Assembly: GCF_947250775.1 (NCBI RefSeq)
Contig: NZ_OX366349.1
Location: 868,001-932,000, forward strand
From: Wolbachia endosymbiont (group A) of Rhinocyllus conicus
GTDB lineage: Bacteria > Pseudomonadota > Alphaproteobacteria > Rickettsiales > Anaplasmataceae
Direction: 5' to 3'
DNA length: 64,000 nucleotides
Notes under the pieces: model-generated
Databases searched by the model: none
Told to the model about the DNA's origin: nothing
What the model saw: only the letters and a program-made list of their open reading frames with translations
Position numbers and translations under genes: made by a program
In this document: in pieces, positions 42,087 through 52,060 of the stretch
Numbering within the stretch: the first letter of the stretch is position 1
Layout of the letters: every line of letters begins with the position of its first letter

Positions 42087-42354
42087 TATCTTTAGATGTA
42101 TTATCTATATCGTAAGTAGGATAAAGCTTACCATTTTTACCAACTATGTAATTTACTTTCTCAGTATTACACTCTTTATATAAGTCTTCAATTCCTGCGT
42201 CTTTCAATAACCTCCTAGCTTTTGATTTTATAATCATAAGATACCTATATGTATTCCTAATAAGATCAATAAATACAGGCACCTTATTTCTATCAAGAAC
42301 AATTATGCTCACTAAAGCAACGACCAAAATTTCTGAAAGACCTATATTAAACAT
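42058..42354 (-). CDS. tatB: Twin-arginine translocase subunit TatB-like protein
   Basis: 98 residues: an N-terminal TatA/B-type membrane helix with a conserved glycine/glutamate (MFNIGLSEILVVALVSIIVLD), an amphipathic helix (RNTYRYLMIIKSKARRLLKD) and a charged tail. N-terminal E and sequence order favour TatB over TatA. It ends within the start of pleD, so translation may be coupled. Only the short size and overlap leave doubt. Confidence 0.82.
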   Translation of the reverse strand: MFNIGLSEILVVALVSIIVLDRNKVPVFIDLIRNTYRYLMIIKSKARRLLKDAGIEDLYKECNTEKVNYIVGKNGKLYPTYDIDNTSKDNDSEDSSSR

Positions 42355-42359
42355 TTTTC

Positions 42360-45300
42360 CTATGAAGCAAGTACTTTAATCCTCCTGATTATAAATATTA
42401 ATTTGCTTAAATCAAGTTTAGAAGCAACTATCTCATCTAAAAAACTATTATAACGTTCTATGTAGTCCTTATCATTACAAGCCCAGGTTTGAACCTTATC
42501 TTCGGGGTTATCAGTAGCTTTTATGACTTTAACAGCTAGCTTGTGATGGTAATTGCTTAAATCGTCCAATAAATCATTAACTAAGCTGCGATCCCAATAA
42601 GAAGAGCGGCTTTTCATCTTGATGGCAATTGTTCTAATCAGATCGAATCTTAACAGCGACTTTAACTCAAAGTATATTTTACCAGCATCAAGAATGGGCA
42701 AAGACGTCTGTTCAGCAACAGATATAATATCCAGTGCATAAGTAAGAACGCACAGGTCAGCAATTTTTTTTGCTAGATCTTTATCTATATTAAGTTCCAC
42801 TAAAGAAGTGTATCCACGATTATAGACCTTTAACAGGTGTTCATCTAAAACATTAGTTAAGTTCTGGCCTAAAGTTTCAATTGCATCTTTAAATTTTGTA
42901 ACATCATCCAATTCTATAAAGCTAAGTTTGCCAAGATTTTTTACTAACCAAAACGATACTCTGCCAATAAACTTCTGCACATTTCTCACTATTTGCAAGT
43001 ATGAGTTAATATCAATTTTTCCATCCAATTCATCAATTTTTTGCCACAGGTTATTTAAATCATATAGGTGGTTAACAACGATATATATGTTAACTGCTTC
43101 GTGTACCTTAATTCCAGTATTCTCAACTAAATTATTAATAAATATACAGCCCATCCTATTTACTACATCATTTGTAATACAAGTGGAGATAATTTCTCTA
43201 CGAAGTTGGTGTTTTAATATGAAATCCTTAAACTTTGTTATCATCTTTTTAGGAAAATAACCTAGCAAGTAGTCATTAGATATAAGATCTTTTTCAGGCA
43301 GATCGGAATGTATAATTTCATTTTTTATTGCCGTTCTAGCATAAGACATTAGAATAGAAAGCTGAGGAGAACTGAAACCTTCTGCACCAGTTAACATCCT
43401 TGCTATCTCTTCTTCAGTTGGAAGAAATTCTACGCTTCGGTTTAACAGCCCAGATTTTTCTAAACTGAGCAGTAACCTGTGGTGCTGCTCCAATCTCTCT
43501 TTAGCTTGCAAACACTCAAGAAGTAATGCTTTTGTTTCAATTCTGTTGTGGTTCTCAAGCACTTTGGATGCAACTTCGTCCACCATACTTGCCAGTATTT
43601 CATTCCTTTTTTCTAAAGAAACACCCCCTGCTTTCATAGCTGAAACAAATGCAATCTTGATGTTAACTTCAAGGTCCGAACATATCACTCCGGCTGAATT
43701 ATCAACAAAATCTGCATTTATATATCCACCTCTTTCAGCATATTCTATTCTTCCAAGCTGTGTGCATCCCAAATTTCCGCCTTCTATAAACATAGAAGCT
43801 CTAATATCTTTACCATTTACTCTTAACTCATCGTTTGCTTTGTCACCGACCATGCTATGATTTTCACTCTTTGCCTTAACAAACGTGCCAATTCCTCCAT
43901 TCCATATGAAGTCCACTTCTGCTTTGAGTAGATATCTAATCAAATCACTTGGAGGTAGCATATCTTCTGTTATATCAAAGCATTTTTTTATTTCTTGAGA
44001 AATGTTTACTTGCTTGCTGCTACGCTCAAATACTCCTCCACCCTTAGAAATCAAATCTTTGTTATAATCCATCCAAGTTGAAAATGGTAACTCAAAGAGA
44101 CGTTTACGCTCTGTGAAACTCTTTTCTGCACTAGGATTTGGATCAATAAAAATATGCATATGGTTAAATGCGCCGATTAAATGTATATTTTTTGAAAGCA
44201 GCATACCGTTTCCAAATAGATCGCCAGCCATATCTCCAATTCCAATAACAGTTGCATCTTGGTAAATATCCTTATTCATTTTCCAAAAATGCCTCTGCGC
44301 TGCAATCCATGCACCTCTGGCTGTAATACCCATTTTTTTGTGATCATAACCTGCTGATCCACCAGATGCAAATGCATCGCCAAGCCAAAAATTGTATTCA
44401 GAGGCTATTTGGTTTGCATAGTCAGAAAAAGAAGCAGTGCCTTTATCTGCTGCAACTACCAAGTATGGATCATCCTCATCATACCTAATCACATTCTCTG
44501 GTGGAATTATTTTGCCATTAACTACATTATCAGTAATGTCAAGCATTCCCCTGATAAAACTCTTATAGCATTCAACACCTTTCTCTCTTAAAATATCTTT
44601 GTCTTTATAAACTTGCTTAATTACAAACCCACCCTTTGCGCCAACAGGTACAATAACCGCATTTTTTGTCATCTGAGCTTTCATGAGCCCCAAAACTTCA
44701 GTGCGAAAATCTTCCGTCCTATCCGACCACCTTAAGCCACCACGGGCCAATTTCCCTCCTCTCAGATGTATTCCCTCAAAAAGATTTGAATAAATATACA
44801 ATTCACGATATGGACGAGGATCAGGCAAACCATTTATTTTATTTGAGTCAAATTTTGTAGATAAATATGGTTTATCGTCTTGATAATAACTGGTCCTTAA
44901 AATAGCCATTATCAAGTTAAATATCGAGCGCAAAACGTAATCATGTGAAACATTGCTGATCTCTTTTAGAAGTTCCTCAATTTTTTCTATGAAAATGTCC
45001 GTGGTTTCTGCTCTATCAATGTCTATGCTAGGATCAAATCTTGCATGAAATAGTTGTATCAAATACTTTACTATTTTTGGATACTCTGAGACTACCTTTT
45101 GGATATATTCTGGATTGTAGTTAAATGACGTCTGCTTTAGGTAAGCACTGAGCGCTCTAACCAGAAGCACTTCTTTCCACTCCAGTCCAGCAATAATGAC
45201 CAAACTATTGAAATAATCATTTTTAATTTCCTTTCTAAACACTTTCGCAAGTGTTATTTCAAATTGCTCTTTTAGAGTAATGTTGTCTATTAATTCATCG

Positions 45301-47066
45301 ACTCTTGACAACACAAAATGGTGTATCCATATTCCGCCGTTAATTTCTATGTAATAGCCATTATGAGATAGAATCTTAGCTCCCAAATTCTTAGTGATCC
45401 TTAATATCTTCGATAATTCAAGGCCTCTATTGCTTGGAGTATAAACCTTTAATTGATAATTAAGATTATCACGAGTAAGTCTTAAATCGACCTCGCTAAC
45501 TCCTTTTTTCCTCACTATCTCCAATTTTTTCATATCGTAATATGCGTCATGAGGTTCGAAACTCTCTTGATAGCTTATTGGAAATGCCTTGCAATAACGG
45601 ATGAATATATCCTCAACAGTACTAAAAGTATTATATAAATTGTCTATAAAACGATCTTCCCACTTTTCCGTAATGTTCCTCAATTTGTTTTCGATACGCA
45701 AAACTTCGTCATCAGGAACACTAGCATTTTTGGTCTTTAGCACTACATGCAATTTCATCAAATCATATTCATTGATAATGTGATTGTTATAAATATCTGA
45801 ACTTTCTGCACTTGTCTCATCCTTCAATATGTCACGTATCTTGAACATTAGCCTAGCGCTAGCATAACGCATTGGTATCAGCACTATGCAACTAATAAAA
45901 TCCCTTACTCTTCTTAAAAATAATCTGACCCTTGGCCTAATCGCAAGAGACATGATCGAAATGCAAATTTTAAATAATTCGTCTTCATTTGATTGGAATA
46001 ATTCATCACAAGAGAATGCTTGTAAAATAGAAATTAAAGCTTTGTTATTGTGGCCCCCGGTTACAAACCCTGCATTTTTTTCTATAACTTTAACTTTATC
46101 TCTTATTATTGGAATAGTTCGAATATCTTGGACCTCCGCTACAGAAGTAAATAGCCCGAAAAAACGCCGTTCCTTTACTACATTACCCTGGTCATCAAAT
46201 TCTTTTACTCCTATACAATTCATGTATGTACGCCGATGGACTATTGAGATTAGATCTGATCTCAATATGTATAGGGAATCAAGGTTTGCAGAAGGAATCA
46301 ACGTACTTTGACCTACTCTTATCAGGCCAAGGTCCTTTTTGCTATCACAGACGAGTTTTTCATCTTTACCAGCAATATATTCTTGATAACCTAGAAATAC
46401 AAAATTATTGTTTTTTAGCCAATCTAAGAAATCTTTTCCTGGTGTCACTCCAGCGTTCGACGCTGGCTGCTCGATGGCAAAAAGAAGACTTTTTGCTTCA
46501 TCAAGTTTCTTGAGCATTAAGTGCCAATCTTTCACAACGCAATTAACTGCTTTCAGCGTTTTTTGTAGAGATTCTTTTAATGTATCAACAAAACTGTCAC
46601 TTATACCTTTGATAATTACATATATAACTGATTCTTTGACTCCATTGCTTTCTTCCAAGGAGTAAATCTCATCTATTAGGCCATCTTTTCTTTTAATGTT
46701 AATTATGCTGTTGCTGTAATAGCATATGGTTAAATTGTGCGATTTAATAGTTGCAATAACAGAATCAACCAAAAATGGCATATCATCGTTTGTTATCTTA
46801 ATCGTGGTAAAATCGCCTTCTATTCCTGGTATATCATCTATATTGCTTACTACTAACTTACTTTCATCTTTCTCTTTTTGAGAAACAAAATTGTAAGCAT
46901 CGTTTACAATATATAGCAAAAACTTATCGTTGGCTTTTAGGTCGCTTTTATAAACAAAACTATAAAAATACTTAATAAATTTTTTAATTTTTTCTTTATC
47001 TTGCTGATTTTCTTGATCAACTAACTCAAATAAAGACTCAGTGTCAACATTATGATCTATACACAT
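42360..47066 (-). CDS. NAD-specific glutamate dehydrogenase (large, GDH2 type)
   Basis: 1,568 residues, matching the 180-kDa class. The catalytic core (residues ~780-1000) contains RGGKLARGGLRWSDR, TEVLGLMKAQMTKNAVIVPV, GAKGGFV and the nucleotide-binding GIGDMAGDLFGNGML. The N-terminal region holds ACT-like regulatory domains. It converts glutamate to 2-oxoglutarate, central for an amino-acid-fed endosymbiont. Oddity: near residues 199-208 a short palindromic repeat (46,450-46,466) is translated as QPASNAGVTPG. Confidence 0.94.
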   Translation of the reverse strand: MCIDHNVDTESLFELVDQENQQDKEKIKKFIKYFYSFVYKSDLKANDKFLLYIVNDAYNFVSQKEKDESKLVVSNIDDIPGIEGDFTTIKITNDDMPFLVDSVIATIKSHNLTICYYSNSIINIKRKDGLIDEIYSLEESNGVKESVIYVIIKGISDSFVDTLKESLQKTLKAVNCVVKDWHLMLKKLDEAKSLLFAIEQPASNAGVTPGKDFLDWLKNNNFVFLGYQEYIAGKDEKLVCDSKKDLGLIRVGQSTLIPSANLDSLYILRSDLISIVHRRTYMNCIGVKEFDDQGNVVKERRFFGLFTSVAEVQDIRTIPIIRDKVKVIEKNAGFVTGGHNNKALISILQAFSCDELFQSNEDELFKICISIMSLAIRPRVRLFLRRVRDFISCIVLIPMRYASARLMFKIRDILKDETSAESSDIYNNHIINEYDLMKLHVVLKTKNASVPDDEVLRIENKLRNITEKWEDRFIDNLYNTFSTVEDIFIRYCKAFPISYQESFEPHDAYYDMKKLEIVRKKGVSEVDLRLTRDNLNYQLKVYTPSNRGLELSKILRITKNLGAKILSHNGYYIEINGGIWIHHFVLSRVDELIDNITLKEQFEITLAKVFRKEIKNDYFNSLVIIAGLEWKEVLLVRALSAYLKQTSFNYNPEYIQKVVSEYPKIVKYLIQLFHARFDPSIDIDRAETTDIFIEKIEELLKEISNVSHDYVLRSIFNLIMAILRTSYYQDDKPYLSTKFDSNKINGLPDPRPYRELYIYSNLFEGIHLRGGKLARGGLRWSDRTEDFRTEVLGLMKAQMTKNAVIVPVGAKGGFVIKQVYKDKDILREKGVECYKSFIRGMLDITDNVVNGKIIPPENVIRYDEDDPYLVVAADKGTASFSDYANQIASEYNFWLGDAFASGGSAGYDHKKMGITARGAWIAAQRHFWKMNKDIYQDATVIGIGDMAGDLFGNGMLLSKNIHLIGAFNHMHIFIDPNPSAEKSFTERKRLFELPFSTWMDYNKDLISKGGGVFERSSKQVNISQEIKKCFDITEDMLPPSDLIRYLLKAEVDFIWNGGIGTFVKAKSENHSMVGDKANDELRVNGKDIRASMFIEGGNLGCTQLGRIEYAERGGYINADFVDNSAGVICSDLEVNIKIAFVSAMKAGGVSLEKRNEILASMVDEVASKVLENHNRIETKALLLECLQAKERLEQHHRLLLSLEKSGLLNRSVEFLPTEEEIARMLTGAEGFSSPQLSILMSYARTAIKNEIIHSDLPEKDLISNDYLLGYFPKKMITKFKDFILKHQLRREIISTCITNDVVNRMGCIFINNLVENTGIKVHEAVNIYIVVNHLYDLNNLWQKIDELDGKIDINSYLQIVRNVQKFIGRVSFWLVKNLGKLSFIELDDVTKFKDAIETLGQNLTNVLDEHLLKVYNRGYTSLVELNIDKDLAKKIADLCVLTYALDIISVAEQTSLPILDAGKIYFELKSLLRFDLIRTIAIKMKSRSSYWDRSLVNDLLDDLSNYHHKLAVKVIKATDNPEDKVQTWACNDKDYIERYNSFLDEIVASKLDLSKLIFIIRRIKVLAS
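46441..46470. repeat. Palindromic repeat core in the GDH gene
   Basis: CCAGCG, TTCGA, CGCTGG (46,450-46,466) is the hairpin core of the dispersed repeat. It is read in the same direction as in clpB and murF, giving PASNAG versus PASRAG. Insertion length is a multiple of three or has been adjusted. Confidence 0.6.
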
Positions 47067-47092
47067 TTTTTTAACAAAAATACACAGTGAAC

Positions 47093-49756
47093 TTAAACCT
47101 TTTTAACTAAGATTTCATTATCAAGAGCGTACACTATTAGCTCATCATTTTCTACTACTTCCCCTGATAAAACTAATTTAGCTAAATTATTTTGGATACA
47201 CTCTTGTATAACCCTTTTTAGGGGCCTTGCTCCATATTCAGGGTCATAGCCAGTTTGTGCTATTAGTTCTTTAGCTTCCTGCGACAAACTTATACTCAGT
47301 TTACGCTTAGCAAGTGTTTTTTGTAAATAAGAAAATTGAACATCTATAATTTTATAGATGTCATCTCTGGTTAAACTGTGGAATATAATAATTTCATCCA
47401 GCCTGTTTAAAAATTCTGGACGAAATGCTGATTTAACTATTTGCATCACTTCGCTTTTTACAGAGTTAGCAACTCCTCCTTCCGATGTCATTCCAGCGCG
47501 TGACGCTGGAATCTGCATCTGGATCCCAGTGTCAGCTACTTGGATGACAGGAGGTAGAGTCTCATTTTCTGTAACTCCCTTAAGCATTATCTCTGCACCA
47601 AGGTTAGAAGTTAAGATCAGTATGGTGTTGCGAAAATCAACTAATTTGCCATGACTATCAGTGAGTCTACCCTCATCCAAGATTTGCAGCAATAGATTAA
47701 ATATATCTGGATTTGCCTTCTCTATTTCATCAAACAGAATAACCTGATATGGCCTTCTTCTTACTGCTTCGGTTAATCTGCCACCTTGCTCATAGCCAAC
47801 ATACCCTGGAGGCGCGCCAATTAGCTTTGAAACAGAATGTTTTTCCATATATTCTGACATATCAAAACGCAAAAGCGCTGATTGATCGTCAAACAGAAAT
47901 TCAGCAAGGGCTTTTGCCAGTTCTGTTTTTCCAACCCCGGTTGGGCCTAAGAATAAAAATGAACCGAAAGGTCGATTAGTATCTTGCACACCAGAGCGAG
48001 AGCGCCTAACTGCATTACTTATTGCTTCTATCGCGCCTTTTTGCCCTATTACTCTTCTTCCTATTTCATTCTCCATGTTAAGAAGTTTTTCCTTTTCGCT
48101 GTGCATCATGTTATCAACTGGAATTCCTGTCCACTTTGAAACAATGTTTGCAATATCATCTCCAGTCACTTCTTTCTTTAAGAAACTATCAGTAACCTTT
48201 TCCTGATTTTTTAATTCATTCTCAAGCTGAGGGATCACACCATACATCAGCTCTCCTGCTTTTCCTAAATTTCCACTCCGCTGAGCCAATTCCAGCTCTT
48301 TTCTGGCGTTATCTAATTTTTCAACTGTTTCTTGTATTCTAGCTATTTTATTCTTTTCCATCTGCCATTTGCTGTTCAAGTCAGCAAATTTACTGTTTAG
48401 ATTTTCGATCTCTTCATTTATCTTTTTTAAACGCTGTTTAGAATTTTCATCACTTTCTTTTTTTAGAGCTTCTGCTTCAATCTTTAGCTGTATAACCTTT
48501 CTCTCAAGTTCATCAATAACTTCAGGCTTGCTATCCATTTCAATTCTCACCCTACTTGCTGCTTCATCAATCAAATCAATTGCTTTATCAGGTAAAAACC
48601 TATCTGTTATATATCTATTGGACAACGTTGCAGCAGCAATTATTGCACCGTCTGTAATTCTTATACCATGATGCACTTCATATCTTTCCTTCAAACCCCT
48701 GAGTATTGAAATGGTATCAGTTTCAGTTGGTTGAGAGATAAACACAGGCTGGAAACGCCGTGCAAGTGCAGGATCTTTTTCTATATGTTCACGATATTCA
48801 TCTAAAGTTGTGGCTCCTATACAGCGAATTTCTCCACGCGCAAGAGCAGGCTTCAGCAGATTCGAGGCATCCATTGCACCACTTATTGCTCCTGCTCCAA
48901 CTAAAGTATGAAGCTCATCTATAAACAAGATAACTTTTCCCTCTGTTTTTGAAATTTCATTAATCACTGCTTTTAACCTTTCTTCAAATTCTCCTCTAAA
49001 CTTCGTTCCAGCGATTAATGCACCAAGATCCAAAGCTAAAACCTTTGCATCACGCAAACCAAGTGGCACATCGTTTGCAACAATTCTGTTTGCAAGCCCC
49101 TCGACTATTGCAGTTTTTCCAACACCAGGTTCACCTATCAGCACTGGATTATTTTTTGTCCGCCTCAGTGATACCTGCATAGTTCTTCTGATCTCTTCAT
49201 CACGACCAATTACAGGATCAAGCTTGCCTTGCATAGCAAGCTCTGTAATATCCTTTGTATATCTCTTAGCAGCGTTCAATTTTTCCTCACTATTTGGCGA
49301 GTCTGCACTGCTACCTTTCCTCATGTCTGTAACAACTGAATTTAATTTTTGCGGTGTAACACCATTCTCTGCCAGAATTTTGCCTACAGTATCATCTTTT
49401 TGTGCAGTGAGGCCCTGCAGTAAACGCTCAACAGCAACAAATGAATCTTTATTTCTCTTTGCAAGACCAATTGAATCTTCAAAAACTTTTGCTATTTCTC
49501 TTGAAAGTTGAAGTCCACCACTTCCTGGACCTTCAACTACTGGAAACTTTTTTATTGCGCTATCCACAGCATCAGAAATACTTTGCACATTTCCACCACA
49601 AGCGTTTATCAAATCCTGAACTAAACCTAATTCATCCTCAAGCATCACTTTGAGTAAATGCTCAGGCATAAAAATCTGATGCCCAGCTCCCAACGCTTTC
49701 ATCTGAGCACTTTGAATTAGACTTTTTGCTTTTTCGGTAAATTTATTTAAGTCCAT
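47093..49756 (-). CDS. clpB: ATP-dependent chaperone ClpB
   Basis: 887 residues from MDLNKFTEKAKS; an upstream ATG at 49,795 adds 13 residues and is unlikely. It has the Clp N-domain, NBD1 with Walker A GEPGVGKTAIVEGLA, a coiled-coil M domain, and NBD2 with GPTGVGKTELAKALA and Walker B VILFDEIEKA. ClpB disaggregates proteins with DnaK. It is ~30 residues longer than usual because a palindromic element is inserted in NBD2 between TSNLGAEIMLKG and FRPEFLNRLDE, where it encodes IPASRAGMTSEGG. Confidence 0.96.
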   Translation of the reverse strand: MDLNKFTEKAKSLIQSAQMKALGAGHQIFMPEHLLKVMLEDELGLVQDLINACGGNVQSISDAVDSAIKKFPVVEGPGSGGLQLSREIAKVFEDSIGLAKRNKDSFVAVERLLQGLTAQKDDTVGKILAENGVTPQKLNSVVTDMRKGSSADSPNSEEKLNAAKRYTKDITELAMQGKLDPVIGRDEEIRRTMQVSLRRTKNNPVLIGEPGVGKTAIVEGLANRIVANDVPLGLRDAKVLALDLGALIAGTKFRGEFEERLKAVINEISKTEGKVILFIDELHTLVGAGAISGAMDASNLLKPALARGEIRCIGATTLDEYREHIEKDPALARRFQPVFISQPTETDTISILRGLKERYEVHHGIRITDGAIIAAATLSNRYITDRFLPDKAIDLIDEAASRVRIEMDSKPEVIDELERKVIQLKIEAEALKKESDENSKQRLKKINEEIENLNSKFADLNSKWQMEKNKIARIQETVEKLDNARKELELAQRSGNLGKAGELMYGVIPQLENELKNQEKVTDSFLKKEVTGDDIANIVSKWTGIPVDNMMHSEKEKLLNMENEIGRRVIGQKGAIEAISNAVRRSRSGVQDTNRPFGSFLFLGPTGVGKTELAKALAEFLFDDQSALLRFDMSEYMEKHSVSKLIGAPPGYVGYEQGGRLTEAVRRRPYQVILFDEIEKANPDIFNLLLQILDEGRLTDSHGKLVDFRNTILILTSNLGAEIMLKGVTENETLPPVIQVADTGIQMQIPASRAGMTSEGGVANSVKSEVMQIVKSAFRPEFLNRLDEIIIFHSLTRDDIYKIIDVQFSYLQKTLAKRKLSISLSQEAKELIAQTGYDPEYGARPLKRVIQECIQNNLAKLVLSGEVVENDELIVYALDNEILVKKV
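47475..47562. repeat. In-frame palindromic element in clpB
   Basis: Hairpin ATTCCAGCG, CGTGA, CGCTGGAAT at 47,490-47,512, followed by ATCTGGATCCCAGTGTCAGC and CTACTTGGATGACAGG. It contains ATCCCAGTG (47,523-47,531), the motif used as the target by the IS and MITEs, here unoccupied. Confidence 0.88.
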
Positions 49757-49877
49757 AACACCAGTTAAATTCGTATTTGCTGATGTATATAACAACTGAT
49801 TTCATAAATTTAAACCTAAAGTTGTTTATTGTTAGGTATGGTTTGCAAAAATTTAAAACTTTCTTAAGAACCTGTTT

Positions 49878-50028
49878 AAAATCTTCGTAATAGGAGAGAA
49901 ATGAAGGAAAGGACAATCATTTGCAAGCTGGTATTGAGTTTACGTTCGCAATTTTTCCACAACCGCCTACACTTTTCCAACCAAGCAAAAGAGCGCTCAA
50001 CGACCCATCTCTTTGGCAATACAACAAA
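49878..50028 (-). pseudogene. 3' remnant of an IS5-family transposase
   Basis: The minus strand reads VVLPKRWVVERSFAWLEKCR, then RLWKNCERKLNTSLQMIVLS and stops near 49,880. This is the C-terminus of a DDE transposase (ERSFAWL region). The rest of the gene and element is missing; palindromic repeat sequence follows on the right. Different from the intact IS downstream. Confidence 0.8.
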
Positions 50029-50143
50029 GGTCACTGGGATCCAGAAAAGTTTGCTTGTTTATAAGCAAACTAGCATGGAAAGTAGCTGATCTTATACTAA
50101 ATGAATGTTTTTGATGAGGTTGCATAGAAGCTGGATTCCAGTG
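50029..50143. repeat. Palindromic repeat pieces left of the intact IS
   Basis: Contains TCACTGGGATCCAGAAAAG, the self-complementary GCTTGTTTATAAGCAAAC and the GCTGGATTCCAGTG target end at 50,131-50,143. It is non-coding and ends exactly at the IS junction. Confidence 0.65.
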
Positions 50144-51230
50144 GGCTTTGTTGCATAGCAACCGAAAAAATCTGGTGGCTACTGACAAAATTCATTATAA
50201 ATAACCATTTAACTGTTGAAGAAAAAATATGCCACAGAAAATGAAAGTCAGTAACCAAAACGAATATAACAAATTCCTTGAAAAAAGGGGAAATATTTTT
50301 CGTTACATCGATGAAGCTATCGAAAATTGGTATGAAAATAGTCCAAAAATGCAGGGCGGCAACTATATTTACAGTGATAAAGTCGTAATTTTGGTGCATA
50401 TAATTGTCAATCTTTTTAGAATTGGGTTAAGACAAACGGTGGGGTTTATAAAAGGATATCTGCAACAAATAGGAAAAAATTTGGCAGTTATCAGCTATTC
50501 ACAAGCATCAAGAAGGTTTAAAAAACTTAATATTAAGATAAATGATTGCAGGGTTGATAAAAGCAACATGGAAAATATTGAAATTATCATAGATAGCACA
50601 AGTATCAGCATTTACAGTAACACTCCTGGCCACAGTAAGGAAAACAGTGCAGATAGAAAGTACCGAAGCTACGAGCAAGTAAGAAAGTTACATGTTATGT
50701 TAAGTGTGAATAGTAAAAAAGCTATAGCTGCAAGATACAGTAATGGCGTCTACTCTGACCACTATGGAGCTTGCGATTTGCTTGAAGAAGTTAATTTTCA
50801 GCACAAAATAAAAGCATTATATGCAGATAGGGCATACGATAGGCACAAACTTTATAAATTGTGTAAGAAATACGATATAAAGACAAAAGTTCTACCAAAA
50901 AAGGATGCAGCAGAACATTCAAAAATAGATTATATGTCTGACAGGAATGCTGCTATTAGGTTAATAAAATTATATGGACAAGATGGTGTAAAAGAGTGGA
51001 AAAAGGAAGCAATTTATGGAAAGAGATCTTACATAGAAGGATTTTTCTCAAGGTTGAAGCAAGTATTTGGATTTAGCTTTAGGAATAAATCTGAAGTAAA
51101 TCGTGAAAAAGAATTACTAATTAAGTGCTATTTGCTCAACAAATTCACTGATATTGGTATGGCTAAATTTGAAATCATTACATAAATTTGTCGTAAACCA
51201 TCACTGCTTAAGGTGCTATGCAACAAAGCC
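50144..51230 (+). mobile_element. Intact IS5-family (IS903-like) insertion sequence
   Basis: 1,087 bp with 17-bp terminal inverted repeats (GGCTTTGTTGCATAGCA). It is flanked by a perfect 9-bp duplication ATTCCAGTG (50,135-50,143 and 51,231-51,239). The 9-bp target duplication and overall size fit the IS903 group. It inserted in a copy of the dispersed palindromic repeat. Confidence 0.93.
50229..51185 (+). CDS. IS5-family DDE transposase
   Basis: 318 residues, intact. DDE landmarks: IIIDSTSISIY (first Asp), KALYADRAYDRH (second Asp), RSYIEGFFSRLKQVFG (Glu of the YREK-like region). The helical N-terminus lies at residues ~1-100. It occupies most of its element, with inverted repeats outside. 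It probably also moves the three MITEs, whose ends match. Confidence 0.93.
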   Translation: MPQKMKVSNQNEYNKFLEKRGNIFRYIDEAIENWYENSPKMQGGNYIYSDKVVILVHIIVNLFRIGLRQTVGFIKGYLQQIGKNLAVISYSQASRRFKKLNIKINDCRVDKSNMENIEIIIDSTSISIYSNTPGHSKENSADRKYRSYEQVRKLHVMLSVNSKKAIAARYSNGVYSDHYGACDLLEEVNFQHKIKALYADRAYDRHKLYKLCKKYDIKTKVLPKKDAAEHSKIDYMSDRNAAIRLIKLYGQDGVKEWKKEAIYGKRSYIEGFFSRLKQVFGFSFRNKSEVNREKELLIKCYLLNKFTDIGMAKFEIIT

Positions 51231-51253
51231 ATTCCAGTGTCAAGCACTGGAAT

Positions 51254-51400
51254 GACAGCAGTCCTACGTCATACCATCGCGAACCGTCATACCACCACGA
51301 ACCGTCATACCGTGATTCATTCACGGTATCTCTTAGCCGCTAACAAGTAGCGGGATGACGATTGTCAGGGTGTCATTCCAGCGCCCCTATGATGTCATCC
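51254..51400. repeat. Composite palindromic repeat block 1
   Basis: CATACCATCGCGAACCGTCA, then CCGTGATTCATTCACGGTAT and CCGCTAACAAGTAGCGGGAT, followed by TGTCATTCCAGCGCCCCTAT. A second version is at 51,823-52,060 with an extra internal unit, so the blocks were probably duplicated. No gene. Confidence 0.85.
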
Positions 51401-51419
51401 AAGTAGCCAACACTGGGAT

Positions 51420-51745
51420 GGCTTTGTTGCATCGCTAGCTATGATGGATTAAAGATAAAAAAGATGGAGAATATCAGTAGCTTATTATTCTGGTATTTAT
51501 AACAAGAACGGTCAGTGAATACCTAAATTTGAGTAAAAGAAATTTCACTACCACTCACTAATCCGGCTAAAATTCAAGAATTTCAATGCTTTAGCTATTT
51601 TCAATAGAATTAAGTTTATTAATATAAATAATAAATTACTATTCTTAAATTTGATCAGATTGATTGCAAAAAAACAAGATTTTCAATAGGTTGCTTATAA
51701 TCCTAGCTATAGTTAGCCTTTCATAAGTAGCGATGCAACAAAGCC
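51420..51745. mobile_element. 326-bp MITE, copy 2
   Basis: Same 18-bp inverted termini and length as copies 1 and 3. A 9-bp duplication CACTGGGAT flanks it (51,411-51,419 and 51,746-51,754). No coding capacity. It lies 190 bp from the intact IS and between two palindromic blocks. Confidence 0.92.
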
Positions 51746-51822
51746 CACTGGGATCCAGGAAACTTAACTCTACACCAAGTAAATGTACAATAAGAACTAG
51801 ATTCCAGACTGGAATGACAGCA

Positions 51823-52060
51823 GTCCTACGTCATACCATCGCGAACCGTCATACCGCCGTGAATTAACCGTCATACCGTCACGGTATCTCTTGACATAGA
51901 TCCCGCTGCGGGATGACGAATTACTATACCACCGCGAACCGTCATACCACCACGAACCGTCATACCGTGATTCATTCACGGTATCTCTTAGCCGCTAACA
52001 AGCAGCGGGACGACGATTGTCAGGGTGTCATTCCAGCGCCCCTATAATGTCATCCCAGTG
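51823..52060. repeat. Composite palindromic repeat block 2
   Basis: It repeats block 1 with an inserted extra unit (GCCGTGAATTAACCGTCATA, then GATCCCGCTGCGGGATGACG). It ends TCATTCCAGCGCCCCTATAA. Many short hairpins; no gene. Confidence 0.83.

Noticed and set aside
49757..49795. 13-residue longer ClpB start
   Set aside because: ClpB homologues begin at MDLNKFT-like sequence; the extension is not conserved-looking.
51797..51979. Short Tyr/Ser/Gly-rich minus-strand frame (YDGSRWYD repeats)
   Set aside because: Translation of tandem GC-rich palindromic repeat units; repeat content explains it.
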